6,233 nt of DNA, taken from the NCBI GenBank assembly GCA_937881255.1, contig CALGFH010000030.1, forward strand, positions 1 to 6,233, given 5' to 3'. The notes under the pieces are model-generated. The model did no database searches. It was not told where the DNA came from and was given only the letters and a program-made list of their open reading frames with translations. Positions within the stretch are counted from its first letter, which is position 1; every line of letters begins with the position of its first letter. Below, one piece after another: positions 1 to 5,725 of this stretch. A program made the position numbers and the translations under genes. Source of the stretch: an uncultured Actinomycetes bacterium (GTDB lineage Bacteria > Actinomycetota > CALGFH01).

Positions 1-1
1 C

Positions 2-61
2 GGCATCCTCGTCGTCGCGTACGCCCTCGCCATGGCCACCTACCACCGCAAGATCGCCTGA
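2..61 (+). CDS. C-terminal end of an unidentified membrane-type protein (partial)
   Basis: The open frame from base 2 to TGA 59-61 gives 19 residues, GILVVAYALAMATYHRKIA. The hydrophobic stretch followed by a basic tail looks like a last transmembrane helix with a cytoplasmic end. Third codon positions are nearly all G or C, as in the real genes of the window, so it is probably the true 3' end of a gene starting to the left. Too little remains to name a family. It lies on the same strand as the secDF unit and may be part of the same operon or simply the gene before it. Confidence 0.5.
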   Translation, partial: GILVVAYALAMATYHRKIA

Positions 62-74
62 GGATGTGATGTGA

Positions 75-197
75 CCACGGCGGGCATGCCCCGGGGGGCG
101 GCACGGCTCCGACGTCGGGGACTTCACCAGCACGCTGCCGCTGCTGGCAACCCATCATCGGTCCATCGAGTCGGTCACCTTGGCGGTCGCCGGATGA
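75..197 (+). other. coding-like stretch without a normal start, ending in an ATGA overlap
   Basis: In the frame that ends with TGA 195-197, bases 105-194 read as 30 ordinary codons (GSDVGDFTSTLPLL... ending ...TLAVAG) with G or C in about 26 of 30 third positions. The overlapping GTG-71 frame reads this stretch with far poorer third-position GC. The stop forms an ATGA overlap with the start at 194, as seen in translationally coupled genes. The frame has a stop at 72-74 and no ATG or GTG after it. A G-run at 93-98 would let the GTG at 71 enter this frame through a +1 slip or an indel, giving a protein of about 42 residues. It could be a frameshifted small gene, the remnant of a decayed gene, or a sequencing error. 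I do not recognise the product. Confidence 0.3.
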
Positions 198-208
198 TCC
201 AGTACGGT
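180..208 (+). promoter_or_regulatory. possible housekeeping-sigma promoter inside the start region of the small membrane gene
   Basis: TTGGCG at 180-185 and TACGGT at 203-208 are separated by 17 bases. The -10 fits the actinobacterial TANNNT pattern and the -35 begins TTG. Initiation would fall near 215, a few bases before ATG 218, so transcripts could be nearly leaderless and use ATG 218 rather than ATG 194. Such hexamers arise by chance in any sequence, so this is only a candidate. Confidence 0.25.
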
Positions 209-592
209 CCAACCGCGATGCGGATGCAGCGGCAGCACTCGGCCACCAGGGTGTTCCTGGTCCTCGCCGTGGTGCTCGCATCGCTGGGGGCGGGCGCACT
301 CGCCTCCTCGGTCGCGGGCGGGGCCACGGACCAGTTGGCCGCGAGCCGCTCACGGCCAGGTTTGGAGTCGGCCGCGCCGCGGGATCGCGTCCCAGCGCTG
401 CGACCCCCTGACCAGCGCCCGAGCCAGAGCGGGCGCCTGCTACCGCTGCTGCTCGGCATGCTGGCCGGCGCCTGCGCACTCGTGTACGGGGTCGGCGCGG
501 GACGGCTTCGGTCCGGCTTGGCCGCGGGCCGGTCGCTGGTCCAGCTCACCCAGCTTGCCGCTCGGGCGCCGCCCTCCCTCCAGTCGGCCTGA
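194..592 (+). CDS. candidate RAPP-type ribosome-arrest peptide / secretion monitor upstream of secDF
   Basis: From ATG 194 this encodes 132 residues. The N-terminus is basic, followed by a hydrophobic signal-anchor-like segment (about 20-42, with small residues at ALASS), a Pro/Arg-rich linker (43-81), a second hydrophobic segment (82-103) and a basic tail ending RAPPSLQSA. The RAPP motif is residues 124-127. RAPP/RAPG motifs near the C-terminus mark arrest peptides encoded before secD/secDF (ApdA, ApdP), where a membrane-targeting N-terminus senses Sec activity and stalling raises expression of the downstream gene. Gene order, topology, motif position and downstream RNA complementarity all fit that model; arrest itself is inferred. 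I chose ATG 194 for its ATGA overlap with the preceding frame. ATG 218 (124 residues, starting MRMQRQ) is a good alternative. GTG 71 has a weak AGGA but would add a poorly coding 41-residue extension. The alternative reading is an ordinary two-helix membrane protein. Confidence 0.62.
   Translation: MIQYGPTAMRMQRQHSATRVFLVLAVVLASLGAGALASSVAGGATDQLAASRSRPGLESAAPRDRVPALRPPDQRPSQSGRLLPLLLGMLAGACALVYGVGAGRLRSGLAAGRSLVQLTQLAARAPPSLQSA
563..574 (+). promoter_or_regulatory. putative translation-arrest motif codons (Arg-Ala-Pro-Pro)
   Basis: The codons CGG GCG CCG CCC encode R124-A-P-P127, eight residues before the C-terminal end when counted from the Arg. In the described RAPP class, stalling occurs at the consecutive prolines because peptide bond formation to the incoming proline is blocked. 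By that model the P site would hold 569-571 and the A site 572-574. The leading edge of the stalled ribosome, about 15 bases beyond the first P-site base, would then reach about 585 and cover the CCTCCAG at 577-583. Stalling here has not been shown. Confidence 0.5.
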
Positions 593-638
593 CCGCCGCC
601 CGCGCCGTGCCCTCATCGGCGTGGGCTGAACCTGGAGG
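577..638 (+). promoter_or_regulatory. candidate Shine-Dalgarno-sequestering attenuator of secDF
   Basis: CCTCCAG at 577-583, within the last codons of the small gene, is perfectly complementary to CTGGAGG at 632-638, which contains the secDF Shine-Dalgarno. Between them, GCCCGCGCCG (598-607) pairs with CGGCGTGGGC (617-626) in a 10-bp stem with one G-U pair and a 9-base loop. This brings the two distant segments close together. There is no U-tract after the hairpin, so it looks translational rather than like an intrinsic terminator. A competing local hairpin, GAACC (628-632) with GGTTC (637-641), would also partly hide the Shine-Dalgarno. The pairings are seen in the sequence; the switch mechanism is inferred from arrest-peptide systems such as VemP-secDF2. 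High GC makes chance pairing easier, which lowers confidence. Confidence 0.5.
634..638 (+). promoter_or_regulatory. secDF ribosome binding site
   Basis: GGAGG lies 5 bases before TTG 644. This fixes the start of secDF at a TTG codon, since no other start near it is as well placed. A strong Shine-Dalgarno paired with a weak start codon, inside a possible secondary structure, suggests that initiation is the regulated step. Confidence 0.8.
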
Positions 639-643
639 TTCCT

Positions 644-2959
644 TTGTCCCGTCACCTCGGGTGGCGTCTTGTTGCCGTGTTGCTGCTGGTCGGAGCGGCC
701 GGCTGGATGGTGGTCACCCGCCCGGCCCGGCTGGGCCTTGACCTGCGGGGGGGCACCCAGATCGTCCTGGAGGCCACCGACAGCCCCGATCGTCGCGTCG
801 ACGGGGACACCCTGGCCCGGACCCTGGAGGTGCTGCGCCGCCGGGTCGACCAGCTGGGGGTGACCGAACCGACCCTGCAGCGCTCGGGCGAGCGGCGGGT
901 GATCGTGGAGCTGCCCGGCGTCTACGACCCCGAGGAGGCCGTCGAGGTCATCGGCAAGACGGCCCAGCTCACGTTGCATCCGGTGCTCGGCCTGGCCGAA
1001 CCGGCAACCGAGGAGCCGGCCACGACCCAGCCGCCGGCCGACGGCGACGAGCTGGTGCTGGCCGACGAGGACGGGAGCCGGCTGCGGCTCGGCCCAGCCG
1101 CCCTCACCGGGGAGGCGGTCGGCGACGCCCGGGCCGAGCTCGACGCCCAGTTCCAGACCCGCTGGCAGGTCGCGATCGAGTTCCAGGGCGACGGCGGGCG
1201 CCGCTGGGCCGAGCTGACCGGCGAGGCGGCCTGCCAGCAGGCCGGCGACCCGAGACGGCGGGTGGCCATCGTGCTCGACCGCCAGGTCATCTCCAGCCCC
1301 CAGGTCGACCCCTCGGTGGCCTGCGAGCAGGGCATCGGTGGCGGCCAGACGGTGATCACCGGCGACTTCACCGACCAGGAGGCCCAGGACCTGTCGTTGC
1401 TGATCCGGGCCGGCGCCCTGCCGGTCCCGGTCGAGGTGGTCGAGCAGCGCACCGTCGGCCCCACGCTCGGAGAGGCCGCGATCAAGGCCAGCGTGCAGGC
1501 CGCGGTGCTCGGCACGGCCCTGACGATCCTCTACATGATCGCCTACTACCGGCTCCTCGGCGGGCTGGCGGCGGTGGCGCTGCTCTGCTACGGGCTGCTG
1601 TCGTTCGCCGTGCTCCTGGCCCTGCGCTCGACCCTGACCCTGCCCGGGATCGCCGGGTTCGTGCTCGCCATCGGCATGGCCGTGGACGCCAACGTGCTGG
1701 TGTTCGAGCGGATGCGCGAAGAGCATCGGGCCGGGGCCGGGCTGCGGCCGTCGCTGGAACGCGGGTTCGCCAAGGCGTTGAGCGCCATCGTCGACTCCAA
1801 CATCACCACCCTGCTGGCCGCCGTCCTGCTGTTCTTCCTGGCCTCGGGGGCGGTCCGGGGGTTCGGGGTGACCCTGTCGGTCGGGGTGCTGGTGTCGATG
1901 TTCACCGCCCTGGTCGTCACCCGGGTCCTGGTCGAGCTGGTCACCCGGGCGGCGGCGGTGCGCCGGCGCCCCGGGCTGCTCGGGCTGGAGGGTGGCGGGC
2001 GGCTGGCCGACTGGCTCGCCACCCGCGGCCCGGACCTGCTCGGCCGGGCCCGCTGGTGGCTGGCCGGGTCCCTGGTGGCGCTGCTGCTTGCCGGAGCCGG
2101 GCTGGTCGTGCGGGGCCCCAACCTCGGGGTGGAGTTCACCGGCGGCCGGCTGCTCGAGTACCGGACCGAGCGGCCGGTCGACCTGGACGCCGCCCGCCGG
2201 GCCCTGGCCGAGGCCGGCTTCCCCAGGGCGGTCGTGCAGGCATCCGGGGACGGCAACCTGGCCGTGCGCACCGGCCAGCTCGACCAGGCCGGCGAGGAGC
2301 GGGTGCGGCGGGCCGTCACCGCCGTCGGCGGCCAGAGCGAGGAGCTGCGGGACGAGTTCATCGGCCCGACCATCGGCGCCGAGCTGCGCCGCAAGGCCCT
2401 GATCGCCCTCGGGATCGCCCTGGCCGTGCAGCTCGGCTACCTGGCCATCCGGTTCCGCTGGACCTTCGGGGCGGCGGCGGTGATCGCCATGTTCCACGAC
2501 GTGGCCATCCTGCTGGGGTTGTTCGCCTGGCTGGGCAAGCCCCTGGACGGGGTGTTCCTGGCCGCCCTGCTGACGGTGATCGGGTACTCGGTCAACGACT
2601 CGGTGGTGGTGTTCGACCGCATCCGCGAACGCCTCCGTGGCCGCACCAGGGAGCCGCTGGCCGCCCTGGCCAACGACGCCTGCCTGCAGACCGTCCCCCG
2701 CACCGTCAACACCGGGCTGGGAGCGCTGTTCATCCTGGCCGCACTGTTCGTGCTCGGTGGCGACACCCTCACCGACTTCGCGCTCGCCCTGCTGGTCGGG
2801 ATCCTGGTCGGCACCTACTCCTCGGTGTTCGTCGCCACCCCGCTGCTGGTCGCGTTCGAGCAGCGCTCCGGCCGCCAGCCGGCCACGCCGACCGGCATGC
2901 TCCCATCGGAGCGGCGCCGCCTGCGTCAGAAGGGGATGTGGATGAACGGGGAGCTGTAG
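644..2959 (+). CDS. secDF: protein translocase subunit SecDF (SecD-SecF fusion)
   Basis: This 771-residue membrane protein uses the proton gradient to pull secreted proteins out of the SecYEG channel on the outer face of the membrane. The SecD half has a first helix (8-25), the GLDLRGGTQI motif (31-40), an extracytoplasmic P1 domain to about 275, and five more helices (about 285-430). GMAVDANVLVFER (344-356) carries the conserved intramembrane Asp348. A basic linker (435-468) joins the SecF half: a first helix (470-489), NLGVEFTGG (493-501), FIGPTIGAELRRKA (572-585) and five helices. SYS-type motif YSVNDSVVVFDRIRE (648-662) holds Asp652, and Arg686 in TVPRTVNT matches the other proton-relay residue. 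All expected key residues are present. Length is close to B. subtilis SecDF (737). Actinobacteria more often have separate secD and secF near yajC and relA; none of those is visible here. The last 11 or so codons overlap the convergent reductase gene. Confidence 0.96.
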   Translation: MSRHLGWRLVAVLLLVGAAGWMVVTRPARLGLDLRGGTQIVLEATDSPDRRVDGDTLARTLEVLRRRVDQLGVTEPTLQRSGERRVIVELPGVYDPEEAVEVIGKTAQLTLHPVLGLAEPATEEPATTQPPADGDELVLADEDGSRLRLGPAALTGEAVGDARAELDAQFQTRWQVAIEFQGDGGRRWAELTGEAACQQAGDPRRRVAIVLDRQVISSPQVDPSVACEQGIGGGQTVITGDFTDQEAQDLSLLIRAGALPVPVEVVEQRTVGPTLGEAAIKASVQAAVLGTALTILYMIAYYRLLGGLAAVALLCYGLLSFAVLLALRSTLTLPGIAGFVLAIGMAVDANVLVFERMREEHRAGAGLRPSLERGFAKALSAIVDSNITTLLAAVLLFFLASGAVRGFGVTLSVGVLVSMFTALVVTRVLVELVTRAAAVRRRPGLLGLEGGGRLADWLATRGPDLLGRARWWLAGSLVALLLAGAGLVVRGPNLGVEFTGGRLLEYRTERPVDLDAARRALAEAGFPRAVVQASGDGNLAVRTGQLDQAGEERVRRAVTAVGGQSEELRDEFIGPTIGAELRRKALIALGIALAVQLGYLAIRFRWTFGAAAVIAMFHDVAILLGLFAWLGKPLDGVFLAALLTVIGYSVNDSVVVFDRIRERLRGRTREPLAALANDACLQTVPRTVNTGLGALFILAALFVLGGDTLTDFALALLVGILVGTYSSVFVATPLLVAFEQRSGRQPATPTGMLPSERRRLRQKGMWMNGEL

Positions 2960-3801
2960 TCGCCGGCCCGGGCCAGCACCTGTTCGGCGTCGGCAAGGCC
3001 GATCCCGGGGAGGCGCCGCTCGGCCTCGACGAGCAGCGGTAGCAGCCGCACGTCGCCAGGCGTGGCGATCCCGGTCACCTCCGGGTGCGACAGCACCCAG
3101 GCGACCGCGGCACCGATCCGCTCCTGGTCGTCGAACGGCTCGTACCAGGTCCCGTAGGCGTGCTCGACCGGCTCCTCGGGCCAGTTCCGGCGCGACGCCG
3201 CCTTGATGATCATCAGCCCCACGTCCTGGGCCTGGGCCTCGGCGACCAGGGCCTGGTAATCGGCCAGGTACGCGGGGTCCTGGCTCAGCACGTAGTTGAG
3301 CGGGGTGAGGACGGTGTCGAACGGGAACCGGGCCAGCGCCTCCAGATGGGTCGCCGGGGCCTGGTGCCCGTGCCCGGTGATGCCGATCGCAGCCGCCAGG
3401 CCCTCCTCCCGGGCCCGGACCACCGCCTCCAGCGACCCACCCGGACCGGTGACGAGGTCCAGCTCGGCCAGGTCACCGACGGCGTGGACCTGGATGAGGT
3501 CGACCCGGTCGGTCTGCAGCCGTTCCAGGCTGCGGTTGATCTGGGCCCAGGCGGCCTCCCGGTCACGCAGGCCGGTCTTGGTGGCCAGGAAGATCCGGTC
3601 CCGGATGGTGGGCATCCACGGCCCGAGCCGCAGTTCGGCGTCGCCGTAGCTGGCCGCGACGTCGAAGTGGTTGATCCCGGCGTCCAGGGCCAGCTGGACC
3701 GAGGCGTCGGCGACGTCCTGGTCCACCTCGGCCAGGGCGGCCGCCCCGTAGATCAAGACCGAGCTGTGGTGGCCCAGGCGACCCAGTCGGCGTTGCTGCA
3801 C
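2926..3801 (-). CDS. aldo/keto reductase family oxidoreductase
   Basis: A TIM-barrel NAD(P)H-dependent carbonyl/aldose oxidoreductase, presumably cytoplasmic. From GTG 3801 it has 291 residues and begins MQQRRLGRLG, the usual first strand of the family. An AAGGAG 8 bases upstream supports this start; TTG 3828 would add nine residues without family support. The catalytic tetrad is visible: Asp47 and Tyr52 in DVAASYGDAE, Lys75 in ATKTG and His106 in QVHAV. Further typical pieces are GIT near 141 and the AAVAWVLSHPEVTGIATPG cofactor region near 231-249. It is the last visible gene of the minus-strand block, 76 bases after the zinc dehydrogenase, so it probably acts on the same imported sugar or polyol; the substrate is unknown. 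Its 3' end overlaps secDF by 34 bases on the opposite strand. Family assignment is firm, the specific reaction is not. Confidence 0.9.
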   Translation of the reverse strand: MQQRRLGRLGHHSSVLIYGAAALAEVDQDVADASVQLALDAGINHFDVAASYGDAELRLGPWMPTIRDRIFLATKTGLRDREAAWAQINRSLERLQTDRVDLIQVHAVGDLAELDLVTGPGGSLEAVVRAREEGLAAAIGITGHGHQAPATHLEALARFPFDTVLTPLNYVLSQDPAYLADYQALVAEAQAQDVGLMIIKAASRRNWPEEPVEHAYGTWYEPFDDQERIGAAVAWVLSHPEVTGIATPGDVRLLPLLVEAERRLPGIGLADAEQVLARAGDYSSPFIHIPF

Positions 3802-3809
3802 GGCACCCA

Positions 3810-3815
3810 CTCCTT
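3810..3815 (-). promoter_or_regulatory. ribosome binding site deciding the reductase start
   Basis: AAGGAG on the minus strand is 8 bases before GTG 3799-3801. It selects the start giving MQQRRLGRLG over TTG 3828, from which the Shine-Dalgarno would lie inside the gene. Confidence 0.65.
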
Positions 3816-3854
3816 GTTCCCTCGCCAACCCTGCGCCGGTGCCAGGAGGTCAGC

Positions 3855-3873
3855 GTCATTCTTTCAGTCATTC
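3855..3873. repeat. short tandem repeat GTCATTC..GTCATTC with 12-base spacing
   Basis: On the plus strand GTCATTCTTTCA is followed directly by GTCATTC (3855-3861 and 3867-3873). It sits in the 76-base gap between the dehydrogenase stop and the reductase start and is notably AT-rich for this window. The spacing is close to one helical turn, so it could be a regulator site, but two 7-base copies can also arise by chance. No terminator-like hairpin with a U-tract was seen in the gap. Confidence 0.3.
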
Positions 3874-3877
3874 CACA

Positions 3878-4903
3878 CTAGCCGCCGGGGCGGATCAGGA
3901 TCTTGACCGCGCTCGAGTCGGGGGCGGTCAGGGTGGTGAAGGCCGTGGCGACCTGGTCGAGGGGGAACCGGTGGGTGACCAGGGGGGTGGGGTCGAGGGC
4001 TCCGGTGGCGTAGAGGCCGGTGACCCAGCGCCAGGCGGCGGTGGAGGCGGCGAAGGCTCCCTGGACGCGGAGCTGGTTGAGCGTCACCACATCCGGGTCG
4101 ATGGTGGTCCGCCCGGCGCCGGAGATGCCGAGGAGGACGGCGGTGCCGCCGCGGCGGAGCAGGGTCAGGGCGGTGGCGGCGCCGGCGGGGTCATTGGTCG
4201 CCTCGACCACGGTGTCGAAGTGGCCGGCGAGGGCGGCCAGGGCGTCCGGGTCGGCGGCGGCCACGACCCGGGTGGCGCCGCAGCCCGGGCCGAGGGCGGA
4301 ACGGGCCGGGCGGCCGCCAACGAGGACGAGCTCGGCCGGGCTGGCGGTCGCCAGGAGCAGGAGGGCGAGCAGGCCGAGGGGGCCGTCGCCGACCACCGCG
4401 ACCCGGGTGCCGGGCAGGGGCATGCCGGCTTCGAGCAGGCCGCTGGCCACGCAGGCGGCCGGCTCCAGCAGGGCCGCCGGGGCCACCGGGCGGTCGGCGG
4501 GCAGGCGGTGGACGAGGCGGGCGGGGACGGCCAGGCGCTCGGCCAGGGCGCCGGGATGGGTGAAGCCGGTCTCGGCGTACCCGGCCGCGCACAGGTTGGT
4601 CCGTCCCTCGGCGCAGCGGTCGCAGACGCCGCAGGAGCGCAGCCCCTCGGCCACCACCGGGTCGCCCGGGGCGAGGTCGCGCACCCCCGGGCCCAGCGCC
4701 TCGACCCGTCCGGCCCATTCGTGTCCCGGCACCACCGGGTAGCTGACGAAGGCGGCCGGCCGGCGGCCGTCGAGCAGCTCGAGGTCGGAGCCGCAGATCC
4801 CGGCGGCCTCCACCGAGACCAGCACCTCCCCGGGGCCCGGGACCGGCTCCGGCACGTCGGTGACGGCCGACCTCCCCGGCCCGGCCACGACCAGCGCGAG
4901 CAT
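3878..4903 (-). CDS. zinc-dependent medium-chain alcohol/polyol dehydrogenase
   Basis: A 341-residue cytoplasmic dehydrogenase of the zinc MDR family, which includes sorbitol, threonine and xylitol dehydrogenases. The catalytic zinc site is visible as Cys37 in GICGSD, His61-Glu62 in PGHEWAGR and Glu147 in LLEPAA. The structural zinc is bound by Cys91, Cys94, Cys97 and Cys105. The Rossmann nucleotide loop is VVGDGPLGLL (170-179). The following strand ends LVLVGGRPAR (192-201) without the acidic residue that typically selects NAD, and Arg198 is close by, hinting at NADP use. The start is ATG 4903, 6 bases after the ATPase stop with no clear Shine-Dalgarno, so translation is probably coupled. 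Position behind sugar transporter genes suggests oxidation of an imported sugar or polyol; the exact substrate cannot be read from the sequence. Confidence 0.93.
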   Translation of the reverse strand: MLALVVAGPGRSAVTDVPEPVPGPGEVLVSVEAAGICGSDLELLDGRRPAAFVSYPVVPGHEWAGRVEALGPGVRDLAPGDPVVAEGLRSCGVCDRCAEGRTNLCAAGYAETGFTHPGALAERLAVPARLVHRLPADRPVAPAALLEPAACVASGLLEAGMPLPGTRVAVVGDGPLGLLALLLLATASPAELVLVGGRPARSALGPGCGATRVVAAADPDALAALAGHFDTVVEATNDPAGAATALTLLRRGGTAVLLGISGAGRTTIDPDVVTLNQLRVQGAFAASTAAWRWVTGLYATGALDPTPLVTHRFPLDQVATAFTTLTAPDSSAVKILIRPGG

Positions 4904-4909
4904 GAGCGG

Positions 4910-5725
4910 CTACTGGCGTGGGGCCGGTCGCGCGTTGCCGGCCGGGTCGGGTCGCAGCCGCTGGGTCCGGGCGGCCCGGTACTCGGCCACGACCAGGTCG
5001 GTCAGCTCCTGGACCGACGTCTCCGAGGTCGGCTTGTCGAAGGTGATCGACCCGTGCTGGAGCAGGTTGATCCGGTCGCAGACCTCCAGGACCTGGCCGT
5101 AGTTGTGGGCGATGATGATGATCGAGACCTCGCCCTTGGCCTTGAGGTCGCGCACCAGGTCGAGGATCAGGGCGCCTTCCTTGGCCCCCATGGCCGCCAG
5201 CGGCTCGTCCAGCAGCAGGATCCTGGCGTCGCTGTAGACCGAGCGGGCGACGGCGATCGCCTGGCGCTGGCCGCCCGAGAGCTTGGCCACCTCGTCCTCG
5301 ACCGACGGGATGTTCACCCCCATGTCCTCGAGGTGCTCCCTGGCCAGGTGGCGCATGCGGCGGTTGCTGAGCAGCGGCCAGCGGACCAGCTCCCGGTTGA
5401 GGAACATGTTGTGGTAGACGCTCAGCTCGTTGACCAGGGCCAGGTCCTGGTAGACGGTGTCGATCCCGAGGGTGCGGGCGTGGTCGACCGACTTGAGCAC
5501 GACCTCCTCGCCGCCCACGAAGATGCGGCCGGCGTCGGGCTGGTGGAAGCCGCAGAGGATCTTGATCAGGGTCGACTTGCCGGCGCCGTTGTCGCCGATC
5601 AGGCCGAGCACCTCGCCCCTGCCCAGGCGCAGGTTGACGTCGGCCAGGGCGGTCACCCCGCCGAAGCGCTTGGCCACGTGCTCGACCCGGAGGGCCTCCC
5701 CGTCGGGGGCGCCGGAGCCGGTCAC
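4910..5725 (-). CDS. sugar ABC transporter ATP-binding protein (FrcA/RbsA-like, single domain)
   Basis: A 271-residue ATPase that powers sugar uptake from the inner face of the membrane. Motifs in order: Walker A GDNGAGKST (44-52), Q-loop Gln93 in VYQDLALV, signature LSGGQRQ (149-155), Walker B ILLLDEP (169-175) and H-loop His207 in IIAHNYG. The text around these (FHQPDAGRI, NMFLNREL, AMGAKEG) matches the carbohydrate-uptake CUT2 class. RbsA-type proteins have two fused ATPase domains of about 500 residues; this one has a single domain, as in FrcA, so it presumably works as a homodimer. GTG 5725 overlaps the permease stop as GTGA, which fixes the start and suggests coupled translation. The tail after about 250 is a Pro/Arg-rich extension of unknown use. 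Confidence 0.93.
   Translation of the reverse strand: MTGSGAPDGEALRVEHVAKRFGGVTALADVNLRLGRGEVLGLIGDNGAGKSTLIKILCGFHQPDAGRIFVGGEEVVLKSVDHARTLGIDTVYQDLALVNELSVYHNMFLNRELVRWPLLSNRRMRHLAREHLEDMGVNIPSVEDEVAKLSGGQRQAIAVARSVYSDARILLLDEPLAAMGAKEGALILDLVRDLKAKGEVSIIIIAHNYGQVLEVCDRINLLQHGSITFDKPTSETSVQELTDLVVAEYRAARTQRLRPDPAGNARPAPRQ

Noticed and set aside
71..193. GTG 71 as the start of the small membrane protein (173 residues)
   Set aside because: The extra 41 residues have poor third-position GC, and another frame looks coding there and ends in an ATGA overlap with ATG 194. It is kept only as an alternative.
440..2497. 685-codon open frame on the minus strand opposite secDF
   Set aside because: It is the antisense shadow of a GC-rich gene: low-complexity, rich in Gly, Pro, Gln, Arg and Asp, with no family motif, while the plus strand has complete SecDF motifs.
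2965..2974. Palindrome GGCCCGGGCC after the secDF stop as a terminator
   Set aside because: It has no loop and no U-tract and lies inside the reductase coding sequence.
3563..3871. 102-codon frame beginning ATG 3871 after the dehydrogenase stop
   Set aside because: It becomes an Arg/Gly/Pro-rich shadow of the reductase in another frame, and no family was recognised.
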